A DNA stretch of 64,000 nucleotides, taken from NCBI GenBank assembly GCA_963691655.1, contig OY829329.1, positions 79,850,613 to 79,914,612 of the forward strand, in the 5' to 3' direction. Shown here one piece after another: positions 28,890 to 43,221 of this stretch. Both the position numbers and the translations under genes were made by a program. The DNA is from Toxonevra muliebris (taxonomy: Eukaryota > Arthropoda > Insecta > Diptera > Pallopteridae). Position 1 is the stretch's first letter. Every line of letters begins with the position of its first letter. The notes below the pieces were generated by a model. The model was given only the letters and a program-made list of their open reading frames with translations, did no database searches and had not been told where the DNA came from.

Positions 28890-29290
28890 AAAACTTACTT
28901 TGTAAAAATCGAAAAAAGAGCAGGACCCAAAACACTGCCCTGTGGTACTCTGGCTTTTACTTGGCATTTGGCTGATGTTTCATCATTTACTATGACATAG
29001 AATGATAGGAATTTAAGACCTAATAAAATGTTGCTGGAAGTAAATTTTTTAATTTGTATAACAGCCCTTGATGCCAAGCTTTTTCGAACGCTTCTTGAAT
29101 GTCCAAAAATATGGTAGAACAATATTTTTTGCGTTCCAGAAAGTCTGTGATAATATTCACTATGCTCAAGAGTACCGTGCTTATGACGATTGGTGATTCG
29201 GAACTATATTCTTACTTTGTTGTATTATTAGCAATCCACTACTTCGAATATTTTCGAAAATATTGCCAGCAAACTTATAGGTCTGTATGA
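28890..29290 (-). pseudogene. Jockey-like non-LTR reverse transcriptase fragment
   Basis: Minus-strand pieces in two frames: KYCSTIFLDIQEAFEKAWHQ then GLLYKLKNLLP (about 29035-29165), and VPQGSVLGPALFSIF (about 28897-28945). These are consecutive reverse-transcriptase blocks of jockey-clade retrotransposons. A frameshift separates them, the catalytic YADD block is absent, and the fragment ends near the hAT-like end at 28715. Confidence 0.8.
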
Positions 29291-32200
29291 GGGCTTTTAG
29301 TTTTTAGGTTTATATTGCTTAGGTATCATTATTATTTCAGCACATTTCCATAGAGAAGGAAAGTGGTTTAATTAGCAAGATTATTTCTTATTCTTATAAT
29401 TGAAAGTAAATCGTAATAACTAAAAACAATAATAACTAATTTTGTTCACCTTTTTGCCTGTTTAAGTTATTAAATTTGTAAGTGTTTGAAATTCTTTTGG
29501 GGGAGGAAATTTCCCCCTGTTCCCCCCGCGTGATGTGTGGTTACTACAACTTTCGATAAACGCAACAACGAAATTATTTACATTGCAAACTTTCATTGAA
29601 AAAGTTTGCGGAAGGGGGCAGCATTTTGATGAAACTTTTATTTATTATAACTTCAAATAACGAAATTAACCTGAACTTAAGTCATGACTTTGAAAATTAA
29701 CCTTTAGATTTAATTTTCATAGTCTCCTAAAAAAAACTATCTGTTACGCCAGACCATGCATACTTTTATTAAATGAATTTAAACCTAATTAAAAATTGTT
29801 GAATTATATTTAAATATATTGAATTTTATAAATCTATATATATAATCTACACCTTAAAATCGAGTACAAATTCTATGAATTACAATAACATATACATCAA
29901 TATTGATTAGCTGAATTACACATACATACATGATATATAATTCGAAGTAACTATGATATGAAAGTTAGTATAATAAAAAACCACTTATCATCATAATATT
30001 GAACGGTCTAGTCAAATCTAATTTTCGACCTCAGCTTGGCAGCATTCTAATTATTAGCACCATCCCACAAACTTTTCGTTGGAAAAACTCTTCCAAATTT
30101 TCACTATCATTAACTAATCGAATGAGGCTCGTTCAGAAAAAATGGCACCTAGAATCATTTTCTCACAGACACACACACTCTCTCATGTACTACACTTTCA
30201 AATAACGAACTGTTATGCAGACTAGCTACAATGGAAAAAAAGTAACAACATAAGTATATAGAACGGTAGTGGTAGTTTCTTTTAATATCTCTATTCAGCG
30301 AAGATATATAGAAACAAATCTGTAATTCTGGGTTATGATTTCACCGTAATAATCACGGGTTACGATTAATCGCAAAATGGCTATTAACTAAACATTGCCT
30401 GAATATCGTGTAGACTAAATGATTAACAAGATAAAGAATTGCGGATAATATATTTGCAACTGCGATTATGAAAGAATCTTTGATTTTTAAGTAACTAGCC
30501 GTATAAGTATTAGTTTACGATATCATAGTTCGAAATAAGTAAAAATCTTTGCGGTTTTGACTACACTGTCATGGAAATAGCAAAAGCTCGAAATTTTAAA
30601 AAGTATTCGGTAAATTTGAGCACCGGATTCGTAACCAGCTCATCAATATCTATTCAAATTGACTAATCAGACACTGTACAACAAAAAGCACCCGCGAATA
30701 AAAATCGTTGTGTAAGCTATTTTGAGTTTAGTATTAAAATGTGCGTGGAATGCCAGGCATATGTATTAAAAAACAAAATTCCTTATGCAAGACTTTGTAA
30801 AGTTACTATTCTAAGTACAATATAATTTACATCACAGTTTATCTTACTTCAGGAGCTATAAAATAAAAAAGAGAATGCAATTTAAAATCCAAAACATTTC
30901 GCTTAACATGATGAAGATTTAAAAATTCTAAAATGCGTCTGAATTGCAGTTTGCGGTGATGCCATTAAATCCTAGTAGGATGTAGCTTCATAAAATGCCA
31001 TATCTCCGAAACTTATAAAAGGGACAAAAAAAAAAAAAAAAAGAATCACAATGACGACCATCTGCGAATGAGATAAAAAGGGAGCAAACTAAGTAAATTG
31101 CAATGCAAATATTTATATGCGTTCATACATACATATGTACATCGGAGGTGCCCACATTTGTGTGGAAAAAAAATTTCCTTGACCACTGCAAATTAACTCT
31201 CCTAGTCCCTTAGAAATTGGAAATCTCTTTGTTGGATGAAGTCGTTCATAAGCCAAATATGCTACTCTTCTATCAAATTTAGACTTTCTTCTTTTTGAAT
31301 CTTCTATACAATATCAGCTCTGATTTTTTTCAATTTAAAAAAGAATTTAAATTTGTCCAAAAAAATAAAAAGTCTGATACTTCAGTTGAGGTATCCCTAA
31401 AACTAAAACTAATTATATGTATTTATCAATCCTATTGAAAAGGAGCCCATTCGGTTGGTACTGATTTAGCGCTAGATTCTATAACTAGAGACTATGGGAC
31501 CAAATTTTAATTTGCCCAAACCTTTCGGTGGATCTCAGTAAATTTCACCCGTCGAATGCAGTCTCTGCTTTTTAGTTTCTTCCACGAATTGTCATATTTT
31601 TTTATTTATTTTTTCAACGGCCCTGCTGCTTGGTGGATTCCATAATAAAACCATGCTTGGCAGTACGTAAGTTTGATTGATCCTACAGCCTCGGCTGGAT
31701 CTGAAATGTTTGGAAACCTCCGCCTTGTAGAAATCGCTAACAAAAATTCCATAATTCTTAAATGGGGCTGTTCCCATGGAAAAAGTAAATCACCACAGGT
31801 AAACACATGCATCTACATACTCGTATTCTTATACAATTTGTAACTAACAGTAATTGAGTGAAAAGGAGCAGAAGGGGAGGAGGGTTGCACTGATGACGAT
31901 AATACTGACGACGATGATGGCGTTAATACGACAACAATTGATGGATTGTGCGCCACACTTTGATTTCGAACAAAACTAGGGAAAAAGCAACAAAAACACA
32001 AAACAGAAACACCCTTAAATTATTTTATGTGACTTGCGTGAGTGTGTGTGCGTGTGTATACTTATGCTTGTGTGAGAGAGAGAGAGAGAGAGAGCAATGT
32101 ACAGTTGAAATGGTGAATGACGAATACATTTTCCGCCGTTATTTTTTATTATTGTTGCAATTTATCTTTAACTGTATATAGTTATTGAGAGCGTGTACGC

Positions 32201-33908
32201 GCGTGGATCGCTGGGAAATAACTAAAAAAAATTAATAAAACGTGAAATTTCCAATTGCCGTCGGAAGTTATTAATATTAAATTCTGTACGCTAATATTCA
32301 TACTACTTTGCGAGAGGAATATACACACATTCGTGAAATAAGAAGTGCAAAGCAGAGAGGAAGTCAAAGGAGCGCGAGCGCGAGAACAGAGAGAGACAGA
32401 ATATTATTAGCAACAACACTCAATCACATCCTCCCACACACAGGAGGGCGGGGCGGCGGCTACCGCAATAACCTCATTAAGAATTTTGCACTTTGTATAC
32501 AACTCGCATGACTCGTAGCATATGTTTATAGGCACATACACACACATACAAATATTTTATTCGCGTCATTGCGTGCGCTTTTCTCTGGCGGGTATATTTA
32601 TTTCTCTTAACGTGTGGTGTTTTTTGTTTTAAATATTCGTTTCCATTTCGTTTTTCTTTGACTTCATATTATCCTCAGTTGTATCCTACTTGCTGCTACT
32701 GCTTCTGCTCCTGTCGTCAAGGATATGCAGGATTTATGTGCTCGGCGATGTAGAGGTGCCCCTTTGAATTTTTTGATATTAATTTACTTTTCGCCATAAA
32801 TCAAATATTTGCATTTTGGAATTGACGTCGCCGTTGGCGGTTGAAATTAACGGTTATCAAAACTTTTTTGAAATTTATCTTCAGCCATTTGCATTTATTT
32901 TTTCATTTGTGTTTGTGTTAGTGTGTATATGTATGTACAATAAAATCTACATAATTAAAATGGAAATATCACAGTAAATTTATAAATTTTTTCCTCAACT
33001 GAAATATAAATGTTGACTTGGAATTAAAATATGAAATAAACTTAAGTAATTTTTGTTAAATTGTACCACTACGAAAGAAAACTAATAACAAACGATAACT
33101 GCATTTCAGTTTGTTTCAAAAGAAAGTCGGCAAAGGAATTGTCTAAAACAAAGCTGAAATAGGTATGTATGTACTTGAAAATTTTCATATTTATGTTGAT
33201 CATTCATATGATTGATTTAGCACAATAACATTGGCTCTTGAAAAAAGTATTACAATAATTGAAAATAATAAACAATAGAAAAACACAATGAAATAAGTGA
33301 AAGCTTCATTAAAGAATCTGAACTTTCCAAAATCTTTAGAGTTATGCTGGTTATATCACAGTTTATTACAATACATACGACTTGCCTGCTATTTTTGCAA
33401 TATATATAGTTCCAAGTTTAATGATTTTTTTTTAATCATTGGAGTTCGTTTTTCTAATCCTAATGCAAACGGCTTATCATTGGAATTGGTCTAATGCTAA
33501 TGGTGTAATAATTGTGTTCTCTAATGCTAATTTGTTATTAGTGTTGGTTTTTCTAAATCGGAGTAACATTATAAATTATGAAAGAAAAAAGATGGAAGAT
33601 AGATAAGAAATCATACCCAGAGACAAGAGTCTAGAACGCTTCCACTAGACCGTGTCTTTGAAATAAAAATATTTTCTATCTGATATCAGTGGAAAAAATG
33701 TTATGCGTCGCTTCAGAGAACGGCGTGTGTTAGAGCCATATATGCTTGCCCTACGGATGCTCTGAATGTAATGCTATATCTGCTTCCTATTGACCTTCAC
33801 ATCAAAGGTAAGGCTTAAGACAAGCCGTTATTGGGCAAAACGTACTACTTTTTAGTTACTATACCAAATTTCGTGTTCTGAGGATTTGCAGATTGCTTCA
33901 TATCACAA
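29291..33908. other. Intergenic, no gene recognised
   Basis: No convincing CDS. 31800-32600 is less AT-rich and holds a GA-repeat and purine-rich stretches, which could be promoter or 5' UTR sequence of an unseen gene, but nothing confirms this. The rest is AT-rich DNA. Confidence 0.5.
32073..32094 (+). repeat. (GA)n microsatellite
   Basis: About 11 GA units. In flies GA runs can bind GAGA-type factors; here this is only a possibility. Confidence 0.85.
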
Positions 33909-34760
33909 ATGTGTTCCAAAATCGATTTTAAGGTAAGATTTCCTACAAGGGCGGAATGGAAAGAAAAAAGCTTTTTAACAGAATACGACATTTCCATTTT
34001 TATAGCTGGTTCCAAAATGGCCTACGGGGTGGGTGCGGAGGTGGACTCACCGCAGGTGGAAATAAACCAATCTTTACGTTTACCTAATTATGCCTCGGGT
34101 TTTCAATCTGAAGTTCTGGCATTTATGGAGGCTTGTCGACTAATAAAATGTCATATCACAGATAGGTGTAAGGTCGCTATTTTTAGCGACAACCAGACAG
34201 CAATAAAACTGCTTCAATCCACCACCATAAAATCAAAGCTAGCGAAGGAGTGAAGGGAGGTACTGAGCGAGCTAAATGATTATACTGACGTCACTCTCAT
34301 CTGGGTTCCTGATGAGGAAGCTGATGAATTAGTGCGCTCAGAAGCTTCTCTTTAGGGACACTGGTTCTAGTCCCCGTAGGAGTCGTCAAGAGAGGCATGT
34401 ACTTACGCTGTCTTCAACTGGCTAATCGGAGGTGGAAGTCACTAACATCCTGCATTACCTCGCGTGCGACATGGCCCTCATATAAAGAGGGTAGGTCTCG
34501 CGAGTTTTTAACCAGAGATCGTACCGACACTGCTAGGTTAACAGCAGCCTACACTGGCCACTGGTGTATAGGTACCCACGCAAAGAAACTGCGCATCTCT
34601 TTTAATACCCACTGCAGAAAATGCAGTAACTTAGAAGATAAATAAACAATCTCCTACTTTCTTTGTGAATGTTCAGCCTTGACGAGGACAAGATATAGGT
34701 TCTTGGGAAAGTATTTCCTCGATAACTTGTCAGTACAAAGAATCTGCTAGGATACCTAAA
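33909..34760 (+). pseudogene. Degenerate non-LTR retrotransposon: RNase H domain and C-terminal zinc knuckle
   Basis: 33909-34253 reads ISIFIAGSKMAYGVGAEV, LRLPNYASGFQSEVLAF and VAIFSDNQTAIKLL, the RNase H domain of jockey/R1-like ORF2. The first catalytic Asp (usual TDGS) is changed to Ala (IAGS), and a TGA follows LAKE. Reading on gives LIWVPDEEADEL, lacking the usual GH.GI.GNE stretch. 34397-34750 then gives the C-terminal HCRKC...FLCECSALTRTR knuckle, broken by TAA. Dead copy. Confidence 0.8.
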
Positions 34761-34904
34761 CTCCACGAGGTGGGCTAAGTAAGAGCCCAGCATTAATTCT
34801 AGTTCAATAAGGAAGTAGTTTCAAAATGGCGCTATAACGCTAATTGAGACTCACAGTGGGTCTGCAGTGGGTCAGTCACCTTAACCAACTCACCAATGAT
34901 TTTT

Positions 34905-35150
34905 AGGCGAAGTTTTAATCTGGTTTTAATCTGTCTGAGTTTTGATTTAAAGTTTCGTCTGAATTTTATTTTCAATTTTGGTCTGAATTTGGTTTGAATT
35001 TTGATCTGAGTTAAAGTCTGAATTTGGTTTGGTTTTTGGATTGATTTTTATCTACTTTTCGTTCTAGTCTCACTTTAATCTTAATTTAGTCAGCTTTTAG
35101 CATGAACTTTGATTGATTGAAGATTTTTGGTCTGGATTTTTGTCTGAATT
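34905..35150 (+). repeat. Degenerate TTTGGTCTGAATT array fragment
   Basis: Imperfect units such as TTTTGGTCTGAATTTGG, as in the hAT element arms. It follows the non-LTR fragment directly. No termini found. Confidence 0.5.
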
Positions 35151-35318
35151 CTCAAACTTGAAAACTTTCCGAGATATCGCATTTCAAGGAATTCGTATCC
35201 ACCACTTCAATAAAGTCAAACTCCTAGAATTTTAAAAAGAATACAAATAATGTTATATAGTTTTTGTGGTTTTCGAAGAAGCGTTTATATGATGTATTTG
35301 GTGACCCAAAGGTTATGT

Positions 35319-35364
35319 TCACAGTGGGCCATTCTGGCCTAAGTGTGTCCCTGGACAGCCACTA
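35319..35364. repeat. Dispersed repeat, copy 2
   Basis: ACAGTGGGCCATTCTGGCC, AAGTGTGTCC and GGACAGCCAC parallel 18138-18192 in order and spacing. Confidence 0.5.
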
Positions 35365-35816
35365 CCTATAGGACAGCAGTCCTATTTTCGTATCGTTTGA
35401 GATGCAAAGACCCTTATCCAAAGCCCCCCCCCCCTTCAATCCGCTAAGGTGTTAAACACATCCTAATGAAAATATTTCATTGCTTTCAAAAGTAGGTGGG
35501 TGTTAAATTAAATATTTTAGACTGCTTCAACGAATTTGGTTTAACTTGCCTCAAAATTATATTTGATATCACTTTTTGAAAATTTGGGGTTTACTACTTT
35601 ATTGGGTAGCAAACTCCATCAGAAATAATTTTTTATGAAAACCAATTTACTGCTGGGTTTCATTGCATTCGCCTTCAAACCTAATAAGCACAATAGGGGG
35701 AAACGTGAACATATGGGTTTATGTCTTTCCTAACTCTAACTAAAAACCATATTTTGCAGTGATTCCGGACTGAATCACGTGACTATCAATTTGATTCCAA
35801 TTTCACTAGCCTCCTT

Positions 35817-35915
35817 TACTGTATCGAATCCGTATCCGGAAACGGATTTATTTCTGGTTACAAATCCAGTATTTCTGTGTTGTTTCTGGAACGTAAACGG
35901 CACGTTTTGTTTCTT
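35817..35915. repeat. Dispersed repeat, copy 2, with GAAACGG dyads
   Basis: Same order of motifs as 23905-24012 (GAAACGGATT, TTTCTGG, ACAAATCC, TTTCTGGAA, AAACGG) with substitutions. Class unknown. Confidence 0.55.
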
Positions 35916-37441
35916 GGGTAGATATAGTTTTAAAGTCCTATTCAAACACGCAAATGTTAATCTGCTCAGAATTTCCAAATTCTTAACTGTAATACTAACC
36001 GCAATACCAAAGCAAATAAATCTTAGAAATCACCCGCAAATATTGAATTGATGTGTATGCACAAAGAAGAAGGAAACCCGAAATTTCTTCTAAACAATAA
36101 AGAAAGAATTATACACGAAACCGCTTCACTGTAAATCAGTGCAAATAAACAATTAAAATGTCACATTGAATTGGAAGAAAACCCGTGTCAAAACTCAAAT
36201 ATGATGAAAACCGACAGCAAACAAATACTTATTTACCTATTGAGGAAGAACAACATGAGGATGGTAAATCAAAAATCTGTATTATTTATACTACATAATA
36301 CTACATAGTAGCTGAAGTTGAAAAATAAAAATCTTACCTACACTTGAACGTATATTTATTCAAAAGCACATTACAACATTTCACAACAAATTAACAACGG
36401 GAAACTGAAAGGATGACATTTTTACCCTCTGGGGAAAAGTGGCAGTCAGCAAGCAAATAAACAAAAATCGCGCCATCAAGTGAAAAACGTGAAATTCCCA
36501 ATTAAAAAATTTAAAGTGAAATCAAAAGTATGCAGGGAATAAATACCAAGGAAAAGTTAAATCTAGAGCACAAAAGAAAATCTTTTGTTAGCACGAATAC
36601 AATAGAAGATGTTTAAACTACGAGAAAATGACGTTTAAGAAACACCCGCGTCGCAAGGACGTGACTCAATTGACGGCTAGATGTTGTTTAACTTTACAAA
36701 ACAAAATAACAAAAAAGTGCATGGAGAGTGGTTTCACATCGGCAATGGTGATGTGAGGCAACTTGCCGTGCGCACATTTGCCAATAGATAAAAAAAAAAC
36801 ATGAACAGATTGTCAAGCAGTTGGATTGCCACCTTCAATTTGGCTAGACGCTTTAGGGGGGAGGGGAGAGAGAAATTAAATAATCGGCTTGAAAATTTCA
36901 TCTATTCACGGTAAAATTGTAGTACTTTTCTATTCGTATAGGAACTTTAGCACACACTAAAGGCCTAAGTAGTCAAAAATTGTTTTTCCACTCTTGACTA
37001 ACTATTAAAATTTATGAGGTTTTCATCCGCTATTGTATATTGTTGTATGCAGAATATCCCAGAAGTATCATTGCATACTCTTATGATGGGATATAATTAA
37101 GAAGTAGAAGAGCTAAGACGATTGGTGCTTGGAATTGTATGCATCACAGGTTCAAAATTTTGGTCTTATTTTTCAAATAAAAATCGAGGTCTTGAAATTA
37201 TTACAACTATAAAAAGCTTTATTGTGTGAAACATTAAAGCAAATAAGGTCATAACTAGAGCAAGGAATTCCATGTAAATGCATGTTTTTACTGGACATCT
37301 CAAATTTAAATAGTCTAGTTATCTTTGCGAATCATTAAATTTCCTTTAAAATGCCATTCAATCCTTAGTACATATTTTTGCATATTTTACTATAAATGCA
37401 TATTTTTGCATATTTTTTTTTTTATTTATATATTTTTAATA

Positions 37442-37543
37442 GTTTTAGTGAGCTGCGAAAAGAAATTTCAAGTTGACCAGCATTTGAAAAGCCATAAACA
37501 TAAAGAATTGAATGACCGGCGTTCGAAACAATCTAGCCTTTGA
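37442..37543 (+). pseudogene. Possible hAT/CGGBP1-like zinc-finger fragment
   Basis: Reads VSCEKKFQVDQHLKSHKHKE, the second half of a U1-like C2H2 finger seen at the start of some hAT transposases. It follows a T-rich tract ending in AATAG that looks like an acceptor. No first Cys pair or transposase body is found nearby. Confidence 0.35.
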
Positions 37544-37964
37544 TTACGACCTCTGACGCCAATAAAACAATAAATAAACATTGATCTCATGATCATTTAC
37601 ATATTTACTTAACTGCGATTTGAGTTAAATTTTTTAATGTTCATTTTCTTTTTTGCTGTTTTAGTTCTTTGTTTGTTATATTACGTGCAATACTTTTAGT
37701 TTTTTTTATTTGCATATATAAAATCAAAATATTTTTTGTTTTTAATTGCATATTTTCAATTTTATAGTGCATGAAATTTCTTGCCTAGTCATAACTATAT
37801 AACATTAACTCAATGTTTTTCACAATTTTCAATTAAATTTTTATACAAATTCTGAAATCTCTATTCAATATCTTTCTAACAAACCTACGATTGTGGCATC
37901 TCCCATAGTAAAATTTTAAAGTGATTATTAAAAGCAAAGCAATTAATAAATCGATGCACGGAAT

Positions 37965-38265
37965 TACTCGTCTCTATAAGTCATACACTTGAGGCATTGG
38001 CCGAATCTGGTTTTCCGGCTGCAGGTGTATTGAAAGCAATGAAAGGCCGAAGAATTAGCAAGGGATTCAGCTCTAGGCATTGATAAGCCGCAATCAGTAC
38101 CAATTTCTCTGACCAATAAAGACAACTTTGCAGATAGCATAAGAAAAAGCATGGTCATGGTAGCTGCAGCACTCATGAAGAGGCACTGGGTAATATGGAA
38201 TACTTGAAAGCGAATTACACTTTCTCCCACTGCTTCTGCCACTGCCCGGGTCTTATCAAGACCAA
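37965..38265. other. Unassigned, less AT-rich, coding-like block
   Basis: About 300 bp markedly richer in G+C than its surroundings, with long frames on both strands: minus 37964-38242 (92 codons) and plus pieces such as EALAESGFPAAGVLKAMKGR. I do not recognise any domain. It could be a fragment of a transposon or an exon. Confidence 0.3.
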
Positions 38266-38394
38266 ACTAAACAATCCCATAAACCCTTCCTTGAAATAAC
38301 CAAAATTTCCAGAACTGGAATTAAAAAGCTCATCCAATTATTTAATTGTGATGATGATGTGGTATATAGTGGCGAAGTAACTATGTGAAATGTG

Positions 38395-38990
38395 AATGTA
38401 AAGTAAACTGCAATGTAAAATTGATATTTTTGTAATGTTATATTCAATGTAAAAACAAAAATGTTAGTTTTACTGCAAAAAATATCAGATTGATATGTTT
38501 TGCGTTGAATTTACATTAAAACTATCATATTGATAATAATCCGTTTTACATTGTCATGTCAAATTATAATGTTAAAATTACATTAAAAATGAGTTATTTA
38601 TGTCTCAACATTATTATTATTAATTATTATTACAGAAATAAAATTATAAAAGATACAAAAAACTTCTTTATTTGGTTTAATTTAACATTATAATTTTCAA
38701 TTCTACGTTAATTTTATACCAGATTTGCATTTTGTAATATCAGTTATACATTATTGTCATATCACAATTCTACATTAATTTTGCTTTAATGTGACATTTT
38801 TTCATATCCTTTTGACGTTTTAAATTTCAATATTGCATTAAAATAATGTACTTCTTTTACATTTTTAATGTTAAAATTACATTGTTTTCACATCATTCAC
38901 ACCTTTTTTTACGTTCAATTCAGTAATGTTGGTTGACTGAATATTGTAAACAAAAAATGTTATTTTTACAGCTGTTTCATTTCTTTTTTT
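38395..38990. repeat. ACATTA/TAATGT-rich palindromic block
   Basis: Many AATGTAAAA and TAATGTTAAAATTACATT strings (the latter at 38566-38583 and again near 38868). Likely one or two AT-rich MITEs, but end points are not clear. Confidence 0.4.
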
Positions 38991-41900
38991 TTGAGTGTAT
39001 AAACTTTAAAAATCTGTCTACAGTGCAACTGCAATTTCAGGTTAGTAAAAAATTGTTCTAATTTTGGAGACCTTGATAATGAATTTTGTTTGCTTTTCGA
39101 TCTGTTTCTTTATTGTAGTTGGATTTTATGGACTGAATTTTGGTCTGATTTGTGATCTAAATATTTTAGTTTGATTTTTGGGTTTGTTTTTGGTCTGAAT
39201 TAGAGGAAGTTTGATACCCTTTTGGTGTGAGTCTTAGAACAAATTTTGATCTGAAAGTCGCTGTACATCATCAAAACTTTGTAAGAAAAAATTGAAAATT
39301 AATTTTACATTAACAACTTAAACTTGCATATTTTTTATAACATTTGTTCACAAATTTTCTACCACCATAGTCACGAATCAATATCAATATATTGGTACCC
39401 GCAGTCAGCACGCTCACCCTCATCCTCATTGCCTATCGAGTTGACCCATTTATGTTTGTTTGTATGTGTATGAATGTGTTGAATGTATGCTAATATTAAT
39501 GCGCATTTTTCCACATTTTGAATAAATAATAAATAACTCCTAAACGACGCATATGCAGCTTTATTAAAGACAAATTGTTGTTGTTTTTTTAATGTAAATT
39601 ATTCAAGCGGCATCGTTTCAGCGAATCGATGTTCATATACAGGATGGAAGCCATTTTGGCTCGCGGGCATTTTTTTGTTTTCAAAATCGTTTGCACACAA
39701 ATCTGATACGTTTCGGATGATGAAAATACTTTGACCTGTCATCAGAAATGTTGCCATGGTTGTGCATGAAAGGGCGAAATGAAGCAACCGCCTCAGCGGT
39801 CTTGGCTGTACATAGAAAGGGGTTGAAACAGTCAGCATGCTGCATGCTGTATGATGTATGCTGCACCCTGCATGCTGTGTTTTTGTATGCACGGAGTACC
39901 AAAATCTAGACGTAGAGTAGACCCCTGCAATGACTTGTTACAGTTTCATATACGCCCAGGTAAAAGTATAAGAAATTAAATTTTTTTAAACTATAAGAGC
40001 CATTTTAGTTTTGGATTTCCTTCTCTTTTCGTTTGTGGAATTTCAAGTGCGCAAATGTTGGCGCGGCAACTGCAACAAGAACAATGTTGCCAGCCCAATT
40101 CAAATGTAAACCAACAATTATGTTATTTTATTTTTTACGTTCGATTCTTAGTTTGGAAAGGGGAAAAAATCACAGACGATCGTTGCATTTGCTCTGGTTG
40201 TTGTTGTTGTGTGTGTGCTCTGCTGCTTGTGTACATAACTTTTGTTTATTACCCGTAATTGTAGTTACACTCTTTATTTGCTCCTTTTTGTTTTGTTGTT
40301 GCTGTATGACAGTTGTAGCAAGTACGAGTACAGCTGCCACTTTGTAGGTTGCCCCGCGAGCACGGGAGAAGAGAATTATTTCCATTATTCCTTTTTCCTA
40401 TATTGACATGCAGCGCTACATCAAGGACTCAAGTACTTTTTGGTTTCTACTGCTTTGTGTTTTATTTTTTGTTCTTTTTTTCATTTACATTGAGTACCAA
40501 CCTCCTTTTTATTTTATCCAACGATTCGTTTTATAAAAAGTGTAAATATTTGTGGAGTTTCTCTTTTTCTCAGAAGCAGCACACTACAATTTGTAATACA
40601 TTTTAGAATTGTTGGTAACCTTTTTGTGTTTTATTTAAAGTTGGCATGTTTGAAACTAAAATTCATACAAATTGGATATAAGTATGCACTTTTGCCCAGC
40701 ATATTCGTTTATTTCATTACATATCATATGCATAAAATACGACGATAGAACATTTTTCTAACAAGTCCAATTCCTTGAATCTCTAGTGAGACATAAGGTT
40801 CGAACTACTAGCCCAATTCGTAGATGTAATTCGGAAAAAATTCGCCTTATTCAAACCTTTTACAATTTCATTCTTCTGTCTATATCCTCAATACATATTG
40901 CTTCGAATTCGGCAAAAATCTAGATCTACTCGTTTGAGCCCCTATGCCTTGTTGGCGTGAGCAAAACAATTTTAGTTTGAAGCAAATAGTACATAGTTTC
41001 CTTAATTTCTTAAGACCCTGACCTGACTTGAAAAAACGAGCTTATATGCACATCAAAAAAGGTGAATTACTATCCTTAAATTTTTGAAAAGATGAGTTCT
41101 GTTGCACTGTATAATTTATAGAATACCACAAAGAACCTTCAGCAAAACAGAAAAGAACAGCCTGAGTTTTAATCTGAATTCCAGCTTGAATTCTTGTTTT
41201 AATTAGCCTGAGCTTCTATCTAATTTAATGTGAGTATTAGTTGGAGTTTTGATCTAAGCTAGGAGACTTGTCCTGAAAATGTAAGTAGTTATCAGATCAG
41301 ATAATGAAAGCCAGTTCATAAGCAACTCAATGAAAATATTATGGCTGTTACAATTGCCTGTAAAGTTATATATGCCTTAAATTTCAAAGTGTAGGGTAAA
41401 AGGCTCTTCAACTTGAAAGTTAAACGTATAGTGTCTCGTACCTGCGGTGAAAATTAGTACTTGATGTACTACTTTTAGAAGTTTACATATCGGCGAGTGG
41501 TAGATTACTATTGTATAAATCCTGCAAGGGAAGTACAATGGGATAAGTATTAAAAATATAACATAAAAATGTTTTAAAATAAAAACAGTAGGTACATCCC
41601 TTAATTCATTCCAAAAATGTTTTGTTTTGCCACTGTACTTGAATTACAGCGGTAACTTAGAGTATGAGCGAGAGTAGTTATTTTTTTATTTTCTGATTTG
41701 AGTTTGATTTGGATTTGCATTGAAATAGTTGTGATTACAAATTTAAGGAATAAAACAGAGCAAAACAAAACAAGAAAAGAACCAAACAATTCGCTGAAAA
41801 TAAAATTATAGAGCAACTTACAAATATCTATCTAGAAATATACCATATTTTTTATGCATGCAAGCAACTAAAAGAGCTTCAGCAGACAGCGAGCGAAAAT

Positions 41901-42819
41901 TTTGAGCATTTTGTATGTTGCAACTATATAATAGTAGATAACTAACAAAAAGCAAAGCGAATGCAGAGAAAGAAGGAGGAAACGGGGACGTACACAAAAA
42001 CTAGAACCGAAATGGTGGCGCAAAGATTTGTTGTTTATGCAATTTTGCGCTTTAGTCTTTTCATTGTTAGCGTAAATTAAATGGGAAAATAAATGGCATG
42101 AAGGTGAATACCAAATGTAAATCAGTTCGCAACGTTCATGTGAATTACAATGTGATCTGCCGTTGCTGTTTATGTTTCTACGTCTGTTGCTTGACTAAAA
42201 ATCCGAACATTAATAAAGTATTCATGAATTCATTTCTGCAGCATTCCCCATTATCATCATTGGACCAATGCATTGTTACCACACGTACTTGTGATGCCCT
42301 GCCACCACTATCCAATGTCCAATGCTCACTGCTATTAACGCATCTTTGTCAATATTTACTTATGTGTAAACATTTTAATAAGTAGCAAATAAATATACCT
42401 CAATAAATTTACCGCACTGCACTTCACAGCTGCTACAATACGTTTTCATGTGTTTTATTTCGTTATATCATACTATCTATTTATAACAGAGATTTGGTTT
42501 TGTAAATTCACCCAATTTTTGTATTGTAAAATTCTTATCGAGTATACAATTCAGTACTATGCAACAAGAGGACAAAGATAACAGGGGAACTCGATCTTTG
42601 TGCAACATTATTGTTTGCTTGACGCTAATAAATGTTCGTAACATTTGTGTAAGATTTTGTTTAGGTACATAATTATTTTAAATTGAGATAACCTTTTGAA
42701 GGGTATTTATTTATTATGAAATTAATCAAGCTTAAAATCTACATAAACATCATCAAATTGTAATAAAAGTTAAATGAGAAATGAAAACTCCATCAACATC
42801 TAGGAAATCCCAACGAGCA

Positions 42820-43221
42820 TTACATGTATAGGGGGCATACTTGTAAATATGGTGGGAAATCATTTAAAATAGGGTTAATGCCTGGTCGCCTCAGAGAGTA
42901 ACGGTTGCCTTGCCGCGGTATGGGGCGCTGCCACGGTCGACCTTCCGTTTCCCTTTTCGTCGGGATGTACAGCTTTGCCCTGGTTAAACAGTCTGAAAAC
43001 ACTGCGATTGTAGTGAAATGGCTGAATGTGCTGGGGTGGTTCACAATCTTAACTGGTTCTATTGCTATAACAGCAGCATTCAAAACGTTGTAATTGTTGT
43101 ACGAGTTAGTATCATATTTTTTCGTATGGTAAACATGTCGAGTTTTAAGCCAAAATGATTTTGTAGCAAGACAACGCCTCATCACACTCATCTGTTTCGA
43201 AAGTTTTGAAGACATGTACAA
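42820..43221 (-). other. 133-codon open frame of unknown status
   Basis: Open on the minus strand through a less AT-rich stretch. The product is basic (PTKRETEGRPWQRPIPRQG) with no domain I recognise, and no splice sites or partner exons were found. It may be chance or a transposon remnant. Confidence 0.15.
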
